A stretch of DNA of 15,112 nucleotides, from NCBI GenBank assembly GCA_051881635.1, contig JBJEQG010000097.1, positions 1-15,112 on the forward strand, written 5' to 3'. Below the pieces are notes generated by a model. The model was not told where the DNA came from. It worked only from the letters and a program-made list of their open reading frames with translations, and did not search any database. Positions within the stretch are counted from its first letter, which is position 1, and each line of letters begins with the position of its first letter. A program made the position numbers and the translations under genes. Positions 1 through 5,911 of this stretch are shown one piece after another. The DNA comes from JBJEQG01 sp051881635 (GTDB taxonomy: Bacteria; Bacillota; Clostridia; Oscillospirales; Acutalibacteraceae).

Positions 1-818
1 AACAAAACTCTAGCTTCATCATAACCGTAAATTTTGTAGGTATACCAACCGTCGCCATCGGCGTACATCGGCACGCCAACCCATTCGGTGCCCTCAATGA
101 CGCCATTATAGTAGTAGATGTTGACATTGGCCCAATCGTCATAGTTGTAATAATGCACCGTAATGCCGTCCGGTTCGGCATCATACCAAGTGTCGTTGAT
201 AAACCAGCCGTCCGAGGTTACAGTGTAACCAGCTTGACCCTGAGCGGGCGATTGATTTGCGCCGTTGTTGCTGAATATGACCTTCACGTCTTCAAAGCCG
301 TAAATATCATATGAATACCAACCATTACCGTCTGAGATCATGGCAACGCCCGGCCATGTGATGGGCAACTCCGTATCGGTATAATAATAAATATACGGAT
401 TGCTCCATTGGTTTGAGTTGTAGTAGTGAACAGTAATCCGTGTCAGATCAGGATTCTGATCAAACAGTGTTCCTGATCTGAACCATTGTTCACCCGAGAT
501 TAACAAACCCTGTTCACTCTGTGCGGGATACTGATTTGCACCGTTGTTACTGAAAATAACCCGTGCTTGTGATGAACTGGTGATAGTGAAACTGTACCAA
601 CCGTTTCCCTCTGACGTCATTGCCTCTCCCGGCCATGTGATGGGCAGACTGTCATCGCTGTAATAGTAAATGTAGGGATTTTCCCAGCCGTTTTCATTAT
701 AGTAATGAACGACCACGGTGTCTGTTTCCCCCTCGACTGCGGCAGAGGGCACAGCAAACATCGACAGCAGCATCACCGTAACAAGCACGAACGACAGAAT
801 TTTCTTAACCTTCATCAT
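1..818 (-). CDS. Secreted tandem CBM26 starch-binding protein, N-terminal 272 residues (3' end outside window)
   Basis: Translating the minus strand from ATG at 818 gives 272 open codons that run off the left edge. Residues 1-28 form a signal peptide: a lysine-rich start, a hydrophobic core, then VPSAA as a likely cleavage site. Three modules of about 92 residues follow, near residues 35-113, 128-206 and 219 to the edge. Each repeats HYYN..W, a YYY cluster, WPG.AM (changed to WVGVPM in the third), GWY and, in the first two, IFSNNGANQ. This aromatic-rich pattern is that of CBM26, the starch-binding module 26 of amylases and amylosome proteins. No catalytic domain is visible, so the missing C-terminus could hold a GH13 amylase, more binding modules, a dockerin or an anchor. 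An AAGGGG ribosome binding site (825-830) lies six bases before the start; a second ATG at 815 is possible. CBM26 is recognised from pattern, not from a search. Confidence 0.85.
   Translation of the reverse strand, partial: MMKVKKILSFVLVTVMLLSMFAVPSAAVEGETDTVVVHYYNENGWENPYIYYYSDDSLPITWPGEAMTSEGNGWYSFTITSSSQARVIFSNNGANQYPAQSEQGLLISGEQWFRSGTLFDQNPDLTRITVHYYNSNQWSNPYIYYYTDTELPITWPGVAMISDGNGWYSYDIYGFEDVKVIFSNNGANQSPAQGQAGYTVTSDGWFINDTWYDAEPDGITVHYYNYDDWANVNIYYYNGVIEGTEWVGVPMYADGDGWYTYKIYGYDEARVL
201..437 (-). repeat. CBM26 module 2 (coding repeat)
   Basis: Residues 128-206. It keeps HYYN, YIYYY, the WPG turn, GNGWYSY and IFSNNGANQ. It is closer to module 1 than to module 3, in which the WPG turn becomes WVG and the YYY strand reads NIYYYN. 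Confidence 0.7.
480..716 (-). repeat. CBM26 module 1 (coding repeat)
   Basis: Residues 35-113 of the secreted protein. It shares with module 2 an exact 19-base DNA word (628-646 here, 349-367 in module 2) encoding the PITWPG region, at a period of 93 codons. The two modules therefore look like a fairly recent internal duplication. Module boundaries are approximate. Confidence 0.7.
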
Positions 819-881
819 TTTACACCCCTTAAATATAAATTTAAAATACGACACTTCTTCCGGGTCGCATTTTATGGATAT

Positions 882-910
882 ATTATACAATTTTAGTGCT
901 ATTTTGTCAA
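882..910 (-). promoter_or_regulatory. Consensus sigma-A promoter of the CBM26 gene
   Basis: On the minus strand a perfect TTGACA (910-905) is followed by a 17-base spacer and a perfect TATAAT (887-882). The predicted transcript start near 875 gives a leader of about 55 bases before the ATG at 818. A consensus match this good suggests strong expression, limited by a regulator if at all. Confidence 0.85.
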
Positions 911-1011
911 TAATTTCAAGAACCTTTTTATCACGCTTTTTGTTAAACATTTTTGTAAAACGCTATATTTTTTAAATTGTATTTGGATTTAACTTATAGT
1001 TTTAAATGATA

Positions 1012-1020
1012 TGATATAAT
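1012..1020 (+). promoter_or_regulatory. Extended -10 promoter of the deacetylase/amidase pair
   Basis: TGATATAAT is an extended -10 element (TGn plus TATAAT at 1015-1020). No good -35 is found at 16-18 bases upstream, which is tolerable for extended -10 promoters. The leader to the ATG at 1111 would be about 85 bases. The 819-1110 spacer otherwise holds only this and the divergent promoter. Confidence 0.5.
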
Positions 1021-1110
1021 TTTATGAAAATTTTTGAATTTAACTAAGAGCTGTGCTTTTTGTCATAATTCATTCTTGATACCGATATTATTGATAGTGG
1101 GGTGAGGGGA

Positions 1111-1989
1111 ATGTTTTTAACTTTTAAGGTCAACAGGCTTTTTGTTTCAGTGGGTATCGGTATGATTTGTTTGATTACGGCTTTAATTCCTATATTGTCG
1201 GTGTCTGTACCGACAGCGGAAACAAACGGTGTGACAGTTGTTGTTTTGATGTATCATGGATTGAGGAAAGATGTTTCGGCACAAAATGAATATACGATTG
1301 CCCCGTCTGATTTTGAAAACGATTTGAAATACCTGAAAGAAAACGGTTATAATACGATAACCGTCAGTGACTTGACGGCATATTTTGAAAAAGGAACGCC
1401 ATTACCGCCAAAACCTGTCATGTTGACTTTTGATGACGGTTATTACAATAACTATGTTTATGCTTATCCCTTGCTGAAAAAATATAGTATGAAAGCCATT
1501 ATATCCCCGATTGGAATAACGGTTGATGAATATCAGAAAACCCAGGACGAAAATCCTGCTTATGCCCAAATTGATTGGGACGATATTCGGGAAATGATGA
1601 CATCAGGTTTGGTTGAATTTCAAAACCATACCTACAATCTCCATGAGATTAAAAACGGTACGCAAGGTGCGGCACAAATGAAGGGCGAAAGTGATGAAGA
1701 TTATGAAAAACGCTTGACGAAAGATTTACAAAAGCTGAACAAACGATTTGAGGAAGAAACAGGAGTTGTTCCGAGTACGGTTGTTTTTCCATTTGGAGCG
1801 ATGAATGAAAAGAGCATAGAAATTGTCAAGAAAATGGGATTTAAGGCAGCTATGGACTGCGAAAACAAGGTCAATGTTTTCCATTCGGCAGAAGATTTAT
1901 ATGCCATTCATAGGTTTATTCGTCCCAATAATATAAGTACAAAAGATTATTTTGAAAATACAGTCAAAATTCAGGCGGCTTATGCGTAA
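1111..1989 (+). CDS. Membrane-anchored CE4 polysaccharide deacetylase
   Basis: A NodB-fold carbohydrate esterase 4, expected to remove N-acetyl groups from a cell-surface glycan such as peptidoglycan; the substrate cannot be told from sequence. Residues 10-33 form one hydrophobic segment (signal anchor or signal peptide), so the enzyme acts outside the membrane. MYHG (47-50) opens the domain. Motif 1 is TFDDG (106-110), with D108 the likely base and D109 a metal ligand. Motif 2 is HTYNLH (173-178), giving the other two ligands, with the five-residue spacing common in IcaB/PgaB-like members. FPFG (226-229) stands at the motif 3 position, and HRFIRP (267-272) is near the end. Length 292 residues, normal for a single-domain CE4. 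A GTG at 1102 is also in frame, but GGGGTG (1099-1104) lies six bases before ATG 1111, which favours the ATG. The next gene starts 36 bases downstream, probably in the same transcript. Confidence 0.88.
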   Translation: MFLTFKVNRLFVSVGIGMICLITALIPILSVSVPTAETNGVTVVVLMYHGLRKDVSAQNEYTIAPSDFENDLKYLKENGYNTITVSDLTAYFEKGTPLPPKPVMLTFDDGYYNNYVYAYPLLKKYSMKAIISPIGITVDEYQKTQDENPAYAQIDWDDIREMMTSGLVEFQNHTYNLHEIKNGTQGAAQMKGESDEDYEKRLTKDLQKLNKRFEEETGVVPSTVVFPFGAMNEKSIEIVKKMGFKAAMDCENKVNVFHSAEDLYAIHRFIRPNNISTKDYFENTVKIQAAYA

Positions 1990-2025
1990 GATAGTTTGTA
2001 TGATTGATTTTGAGGAGGAATTGTT

Positions 2026-2766
2026 TTGCCCATTGTTTTTTTAAGTCCGTCCGTTCAGGAATACAATCCCTATGTAGGCGGTGGTAATGAAGAATACTAT
2101 ATGAATTTGATTGTTGACGATATGATTCCATATTTGTTGGCAAGCGGTATAGAATACAGCCGTAATGACCCAAATCAAAATGTATTGGCGGCGATTGTAC
2201 AATCCAATGCGGGAAATTATGATTTGCACCTGGCACTGCATTCAAACGCAGCTCCGCCTGCCAATGCGGGACAGATGCGTGGAACAGATGTTTACTATTA
2301 TCCAAACAGCACTCAAAGTCAAAGAGCCGCTACGATTTTTGCTAATAATTTAAAGGAGATTTATCCGGACCCTTCTTTGGTGCGAACTTTGCCAACAACA
2401 AGGTTGGCGGAAGTTGTAAGAACGACAGCTCCCGCAATTTTAATTGAGTTGGCATATCATGACAATCCGGAAGATGCACAGTGGATTAGGGATAATATCA
2501 ACCGTATTGCCGAAAACCTGGCAATCTCAACGGCAGATTTCTTAAATGTATCCGCACAAGAACCAACCGCCGCCCGTAAAGGCACAGTTGTAACTCAAAG
2601 CACAAACCTGAATATCCGTTCCGAACCAAATACAAATGCCGCCATTGTCGGAAAAGCTCCAAAAGGTGCAGTCGTTACAATTTTGGGAGAAGATAACGGG
2701 TGGTACTTGATTTCTTATGACGGTGTACAGGGGTATGTTTCGGCTCCATATATTTCTGTATCATAG
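2026..2766 (+). CDS. N-acetylmuramoyl-L-alanine amidase-like protein (Amidase_3) with C-terminal SH3b domain
   Basis: 246 residues. Residues 1-175 look like the Amidase_3 fold that cleaves the muramoyl-L-alanine bond in peptidoglycan. Two zinc ligands are recognisable: E22 or E23 in GGGNEEYY and H72 in LALHSNAAP. E141 in IELAYHDN matches the catalytic Glu. The first ligand, usually the His of DPGHGG, is absent; the strand reads FLSPSVQEYN. I recall this variant in clostridial and phage-endolysin-like amidases. An SH3b domain (186-246, with LNIRSEP, GWY and GYV) would bind the wall. No signal peptide is visible: the domain starts at residue 2, so export would be non-classical or by lysis. The start is TTG at 2026, set by GAGGAGGA (2012-2019) six bases upstream. 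Follows the deacetylase by 36 bases. Confidence 0.8.
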   Translation: MPIVFLSPSVQEYNPYVGGGNEEYYMNLIVDDMIPYLLASGIEYSRNDPNQNVLAAIVQSNAGNYDLHLALHSNAAPPANAGQMRGTDVYYYPNSTQSQRAATIFANNLKEIYPDPSLVRTLPTTRLAEVVRTTAPAILIELAYHDNPEDAQWIRDNINRIAENLAISTADFLNVSAQEPTAARKGTVVTQSTNLNIRSEPNTNAAIVGKAPKGAVVTILGEDNGWYLISYDGVQGYVSAPYISVS

Positions 2767-2801
2767 AAAATATTAAATTTATGTAAAATCCATAAAACCG
2801 C

Positions 2802-2830
2802 TTGACAAAAAAATAAAAGCGTGGTATAAA
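2802..2830 (+). promoter_or_regulatory. perR promoter
   Basis: TTGACA (2802-2807), a 17-base spacer and TATAAA (2825-2830), with TGG before the -10 giving an extended -10. Predicted start near 2837, leaving a leader of about 50 bases to the perR ATG. Confidence 0.85.
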
Positions 2831-2845
2831 TAAATTAAAGTTTAG

Positions 2846-2860
2846 GAATAATTATTATTT
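2846..2860 (+). promoter_or_regulatory. PerR-box-like operator in the perR leader
   Basis: AATAATTATTATT (2847-2859) is a perfect 13-base palindrome. Aligned to the PerR consensus TTATAATNATTATAA it matches 10 of 14 specified bases, with the core ATAATNATTAT intact. It sits about +10 to +24 from the predicted start, where bound PerR could block transcription. That implies autoregulation of perR and rubrerythrin. Fur boxes are similar, and the region is AT-rich. Confidence 0.6.
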
Positions 2861-2888
2861 TATAAATACAGTTGAATGGGTGGAAAAG

Positions 2889-3317
2889 ATGTCCAAAAGA
2901 ATTTTCAGTAAAAAAAGAGAGGCTATTTATCAGACAATCGTTTCAACACCAACACACCCGTCTGCCGAGTGGGTTTATAATCAACTGAAAACAGAATATC
3001 CTGAGCTGAGTGTAGGCACTGTTTACCGCAATATTTCCGTATTTAAGGATATGGGGCTTGTTAAGACTGTCGGTGTTGTCAACGGACAGGAGCGTTTTGA
3101 TGCTCATGTTGCTCCGCACCCGCATTTGATTTGTAGAGCGTGTGGCGGCGTTACTGATTTAAGTATCAATATACCGACTATGTCCCAAAAACTATATAAT
3201 GTTTTGAATATGGAATACGGCATAAAGGTTGATGACTATGCACTGACGCTTTATGGCTTGTGCAGGAACTGCTGTGCCGACAATAAAAAGGTACAATCAT
3301 CATCATTCGATGATTGA
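2889..3317 (+). CDS. perR: Peroxide-responsive repressor PerR (Fur family)
   Basis: A 142-residue Fur-family winged-helix regulator. The DNA-binding region covers residues 5-65, with the recognition helix near SVGTVYRN (41-48). All five PerR regulatory-metal ligands appear: H23 (HPSAEW), D71 (RFD), H77 and H79 (HPH) and D90 (TDL). They match B. subtilis H37, D85, H91, H93 and D104. Asp at position 71, where Fur proteins usually have Glu, supports PerR over Fur or Zur. The structural zinc site is C82-x2-C85 and C125-x2-C128. The family senses H2O2 by iron-catalysed oxidation of the metal-site histidines and then leaves DNA. A GTG at 2880 is in frame, but GGGTGG (2878-2883) five bases before ATG 2889 favours the ATG. 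The gene follows a strong promoter and a PerR-box-like palindrome and is 33 bases ahead of rubrerythrin. Confidence 0.9.
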   Translation: MSKRIFSKKREAIYQTIVSTPTHPSAEWVYNQLKTEYPELSVGTVYRNISVFKDMGLVKTVGVVNGQERFDAHVAPHPHLICRACGGVTDLSINIPTMSQKLYNVLNMEYGIKVDDYALTLYGLCRNCCADNKKVQSSSFDD

Positions 3318-3350
3318 ATATATTATTAAATTAAACGGAGGAAATTCTAA

Positions 3351-3896
3351 ATGAAAAAGTTTGTATGTTCTGTTTGCGGTTATGTTTATGAGGGCGAAGC
3401 TGCTCCCGAGCAATGTCCGGTATGTAAGGCTCCGGCATCAAAGTTTAATGAAATGAAAGATACAGGTTCTTTTGCAACCGTTCATGAAGTAGGCGTTGCA
3501 AAGGGTGTTGACCCGGAAATTTATGCCGGCTTGCAGGAAAATTTTACAGGTGAGTGCAGTGAAGTTGGTATGTATCTTGCTATGGCAAGAGTTGCTGACA
3601 GAGAGGGTTATCCTGAAATTTCAGCCGCTTTTACAAAGTATGCTTTTGAAGAAGCTGAACACGCCGCAAAATTTGCCGAGCTTTTGGGCGAGGTTGTTAC
3701 AGACAGTACAAAGAAGAACTTGCAGATGAGAGTTGACGCTGAAACAGGTGCTTGTGCCGGTAAGTTTGAGCTTGCAAAGAAAGCAAAGGCTCAGAATTTG
3801 GACGCTATTCATGACACAGTACATGAAATGGCTAAGGACGAGGCTCGTCATGGTGCAGGTTTTGCAGGTCTTTTGAAGAGATATTTTGGTGAATAA
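3351..3896 (+). CDS. rbr: Reverse rubrerythrin (N-terminal rubredoxin domain plus diiron ferritin-like domain)
   Basis: 181 residues. A rubredoxin-like Fe(Cys)4 domain comes first (C6-x2-C9 and C22-x2-C25), followed by a four-helix diiron domain from about residue 55. Likely diiron ligands are E63 or E68, E100/E101, H104, E131, E164 and H167, in motifs EEAEH and DEARH. Classical rubrerythrins have the order reversed; this one matches clostridial reverse rubrerythrins, which reduce H2O2 (and O2 through partner reductases) at the expense of NADH in the cytoplasm. In Clostridium acetobutylicum such genes are strongly PerR-repressed. Here the gene lies 33 bases after perR, with GGAGG about ten bases before the ATG and no room for a separate promoter, so the two should be co-transcribed and peroxide-induced. 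A strong terminator follows. Confidence 0.93.
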   Translation: MKKFVCSVCGYVYEGEAAPEQCPVCKAPASKFNEMKDTGSFATVHEVGVAKGVDPEIYAGLQENFTGECSEVGMYLAMARVADREGYPEISAAFTKYAFEEAEHAAKFAELLGEVVTDSTKKNLQMRVDAETGACAGKFELAKKAKAQNLDAIHDTVHEMAKDEARHGAGFAGLLKRYFGE

Positions 3897-3958
3897 TGTT
3901 AATTAACAAGGTTATCCTTGTGCGATATTTTTAGTTTTATAATTTCGTCAAAAAGATT

Positions 3959-4001
3959 CGGACAGTGCTGTTTTTGCCACAGCGACTGTCCGTCTTTTTT
4001 T
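3959..4001 (+). terminator. Rho-independent terminator after perR-rubrerythrin
   Basis: CGGACAGT (3959-3966) pairs with ACTGTCCG (3985-3992), and GCTGT pairs with ACAGC inside with one bulged G. The run TCTTTTTTT follows. A smaller six-base-pair hairpin (3906-3921) lies just after the stop codon. Confidence 0.92.
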
Positions 4002-4030
4002 GAAAGTATTTTGTTTCAGAAAAATTTGTA

Positions 4031-4059
4031 TTGAAAAAATGTTAAAGGGATATTATAAT
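4031..4059 (+). promoter_or_regulatory. Promoter of the DUF1858 gene
   Basis: TTGAAA (4031-4036), 17-base spacer, TATAAT (4054-4059). The predicted start near 4066 gives a leader of about 40 bases. This separates the gene from the upstream operon, which ends at a terminator. Confidence 0.8.
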
Positions 4060-4067
4060 AAGGATAA
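4053..4067 (+). promoter_or_regulatory. Second PerR-box-like sequence, overlapping the -10
   Basis: TTATAATAAGGATAA matches the PerR consensus TTATAATNATTATAA at 12 of 14 specified bases: the left half is perfect and the right half differs at two positions. It covers the -10 element and the predicted start, a repressing position. Six of the matches belong to the TATAAT itself, so chance resemblance is possible. Confidence 0.4.
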
Positions 4068-4107
4068 GAACTATTTTAAATTTTAAATATGAAAGGACTT
4101 TTTGAAA

Positions 4108-4320
4108 ATGATAGAGATTACAAAAGATACAATTATAGGCGAGATTTTGGATATTGACAGCACAACCGCACCTCTTTTCTTTGAAATCGGTATGCACTGC
4201 TTGGGCTGTCCGGCGTCCAGAGGTGAAACGATTGAGGAAGCCTGCATGGTTCATGGCGTTGATGTTGATGAATTGCTTGGAAAACTGAACGCTCATATTG
4301 CCGCTAATATAGCCGACTAA
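4108..4320 (+). CDS. DUF1858 domain protein (hybrid-cluster-protein-associated redox disulfide domain)
   Basis: A 70-residue cytoplasmic protein that is essentially one DUF1858 domain. It has the family's opening ITKDTIIGEI (residues 4-13), a central FEIGMHCLGCPAS with the redox pair C31-x2-C34, and a helical end; C46 is an extra Cys. The domain is often found alone or fused to redox and metal proteins, and its exact function is unknown. A CxxC disulfide exchange or metal-relay role is inferred from the motif. The start is uncertain: TTG at 4102 lies four bases after AAAGGA (4092-4097) and ATG at 4108 ten bases after. I prefer the ATG because it gives the usual family N-terminus. The gene has its own promoter, carrying a PerR-box-like sequence, directly downstream of the perR-rubrerythrin unit. 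Confidence 0.82.
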   Translation: MIEITKDTIIGEILDIDSTTAPLFFEIGMHCLGCPASRGETIEEACMVHGVDVDELLGKLNAHIAANIAD

Positions 4321-4343
4321 TTTTATCCCATAATGACGAAATT

Positions 4344-4432
4344 CCAAAGGGAGCGGCAAGCTGCCGCAGGCAAAAGTCCCTTTGGTGGGGTTAGGGGCAA
4401 AGTTCCTTGTAGGGTGCGGGGCAAAGCCCTGC
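4344..4432 (+). repeat. Hairpin-rich G/C-rich intergenic element, probably a dispersed repeat
   Basis: CCAAAGGGA (4344-4352) pairs with TCCCTTTGG (4377-4385). Inside that stem lies a second perfect hairpin, GCGGCA-AGC-TGCCGC (4353-4367). A third, GCGGGGC-AAA-GCCCTGC (4416-4432, one G-T pair), follows a purine-rich stretch containing GGGGCAAAGTTCC. The GGGGCAAAG word occurs in two forms (4394-4402 and 4418-4426). The element is clearly richer in G+C than nearby spacers. Its style resembles small structured repeats scattered in gut Clostridia, but only one copy is in the window. It fills the gap between the DUF1858 gene and the trmK operon and could act as a terminator, attenuator or RNA-processing site. 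A weak promoter-like pair (TTGTAG 4407-4412, TATAAA 4433-4438, spacer 20) overlaps its right end. Confidence 0.6.
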
Positions 4433-4457
4433 TATAAAATAAAGCGGAAGTGATAGT

Positions 4458-5141
4458 TTGGGACACAATCAAATGTTTAGCCTTGATGAACGCTTGGCGT
4501 TGTGTGCCTCTTTCGTAAGAAAAGATACAGCTTTGACAGATGTCGGCACAGACCATGCCTATTTGCCAGTTTGGCTTGCCAAAAAGGGTTGGATACAAAG
4601 CGGAGCGGCGTGTGATATACGCACAGGACCACTGAAAAATGCCGCTGAGAATATCGAAAAATATGGTGTGGGTGCGATTGTTAAAACCTATCTTTCTGAC
4701 GGTCTTTGTAATGTACCGCCTGAAATGGCAATGGATATTGTTATGGCAGGTATGGGCGGAGAACTGATTGCCGCAATCATTCAGAAAACGCAGTGGCTTT
4801 GTGATAGCAATCGGAGGTTGATTTTACAACCGATGACACACGCAGAGCTTCTGCGTGTTTTTCTATGTGAGAACGGTTTTAGAATTGAGGAAGAAAAGGC
4901 GTGTGTCAGCGGCAAAAAGGTTTATGTCGTCATGGTGTGTGCGTATGACGGTCAAAAAAGGGACTGCACACCATTATTTCAATATGGCGGACGGCTTTTG
5001 GAGGATTATTCCGAACCGTCACGCTTATATAAAAGGAAAATTGCACAACAGCTTTCCAAACGGCGGCTCGGATTGTCGGAGAACAGCAGGGAAGCAAAAG
5101 TGCTTGATGAGGTTATCATCGGACTACAAGCGGAGGGATAG
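4458..5141 (+). CDS. trmK: tRNA (adenine(22)-N1)-methyltransferase TrmK
   Basis: 227 residues, the usual size of TrmK (YqfN, COG2384), which methylates N1 of A22 in bacterial tRNAs with SAM. Visible motifs: SAM-binding motif I DVGTDHAYL (28-36), the acidic CDIRTGPL segment (52-59), motif IV with GMGG (98-101), and LQPM (123-126). The C-terminal third is charged and helical, as expected for the tRNA-contacting coiled coil. The start is TTG at 4458, with CGGAAG (4445-4450) seven bases upstream; the next in-frame ATG (4473) is too far from any ribosome binding site. The gene heads a six-gene operon and is followed after three bases by the Nif3-like gene, a pairing conserved in Bacillota. Confidence 0.92.
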   Translation: MGHNQMFSLDERLALCASFVRKDTALTDVGTDHAYLPVWLAKKGWIQSGAACDIRTGPLKNAAENIEKYGVGAIVKTYLSDGLCNVPPEMAMDIVMAGMGGELIAAIIQKTQWLCDSNRRLILQPMTHAELLRVFLCENGFRIEEEKACVSGKKVYVVMVCAYDGQKRDCTPLFQYGGRLLEDYSEPSRLYKRKIAQQLSKRRLGLSENSREAKVLDEVIIGLQAEG

Positions 5142-5144
5142 GTT

Positions 5145-5897
5145 ATGACAACAGTATCCAATATTTATAATTTTATTGATTTTACTGCCCCGTTTAATAC
5201 GGCATTGGAATTTGACAATGTTGGACTTTTGGTTGGGGACAAAGAGGCTGAGGTGACAAGAGCCGTTATTGCGTTGGATATTACCGCCGAAGTGGTACAG
5301 GAGGCGGTAAAGTTGAAGGCACAGTTGATTATAAGTCATCACCCTGTTATTTTTAATCCGATGAAAAATCTGCCGTCCGACAGCGTACCATATCTTTTGG
5401 CTCGAAACCAAATTGCGGCAATTTGTGCTCATACCAATTTGGATATTGCTCCAAGCGGTGTGAATACCTGTTTGGCGGAGGCGGTTGGACTTTCCAATAT
5501 GAAATATCACGGAAAGTATGCGGCGGTTACGGGACGGCTTGACCGTACAATGACAGCGGCGGAATTTGCCCGTCATGTCAAAAAAGTTCTGCATTGTAAC
5601 GGTCTGCGTTATACGGACCGCAAAGACCCGATTGCCACTGTGGCAGTTTGCGGCGGTGCGGGTGGTGACTTTGTCTATGATGCCGTTGCCTTAGGTGTGG
5701 ACGCTTTTGTAACGGGTGAAATCAAGCACCATGAAATTCTCTTTGCAAATGCCCATAATCTTTGTATTGTGGACGGAAGTCATTATCGTACAGAGGATTT
5801 GGTTATAGACAATCTTTTGCGGCGGCTGAGCCGTACTTTTATGAGTGTGGATTTCCGAAAATCCGAAGTATTTTCGGACAAAATGCTTTATATATAA
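5145..5897 (+). CDS. Nif3-like dinuclear metal-centre protein
   Basis: 250 residues, the compact Nif3 form without the PII-like insertion found in B. subtilis YqfO (about 370 residues). Likely metal ligands are H65 and H66 in SHHP, D100 in TNLD, and H213 and E217 in GSHYRTE. Other family signatures are FDNVGLLVG (23-31), CGGAGG (169-174) and GEIKHH (191-196). Nif3 proteins form toroidal hexamers with a two-metal site on the inner face. They have been called GTP cyclohydrolase-like, but the physiological substrate is unsettled. Start ATG at 5145 follows GCGGAGGG at the end of trmK and is three bases after the trmK stop, so translation is probably coupled. rqcH begins 14 bases downstream. Confidence 0.93.
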   Translation: MTTVSNIYNFIDFTAPFNTALEFDNVGLLVGDKEAEVTRAVIALDITAEVVQEAVKLKAQLIISHHPVIFNPMKNLPSDSVPYLLARNQIAAICAHTNLDIAPSGVNTCLAEAVGLSNMKYHGKYAAVTGRLDRTMTAAEFARHVKKVLHCNGLRYTDRKDPIATVAVCGGAGGDFVYDAVALGVDAFVTGEIKHHEILFANAHNLCIVDGSHYRTEDLVIDNLLRRLSRTFMSVDFRKSEVFSDKMLYI

Positions 5898-5911
5898 AGA
5901 GGTGAAAAGCA

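Noticed and set aside
201..716. Tandem repeats as a CRISPR-like or mobile repeat array
   Set aside because: The period is 93 codons, in frame, and encodes conserved CBM modules, so it is a protein-domain duplication.
705..975. Plus-strand open frames antisense to the CBM26 gene start
   Set aside because: They run over a signal peptide coding region and a perfect divergent promoter; the composition is that of a shadow frame.
1012..1028. PerR-box resemblance at the deacetylase promoter
   Set aside because: Only the left half, which is the -10 element itself, resembles the box; the right half does not match.
2778..2796. Hairpin TTTATG/CATAAA after the amidase gene as a terminator
   Set aside because: Only six A-T-rich pairs and no T-run, so it is too weak to call. 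Read-through into perR remains possible.
4323..4598. Minus-strand open frame of 91 codons across the hairpin element and the trmK start
   Set aside because: It translates the repeat-like element and the antisense of trmK, with no ribosome binding site or recognisable domain.
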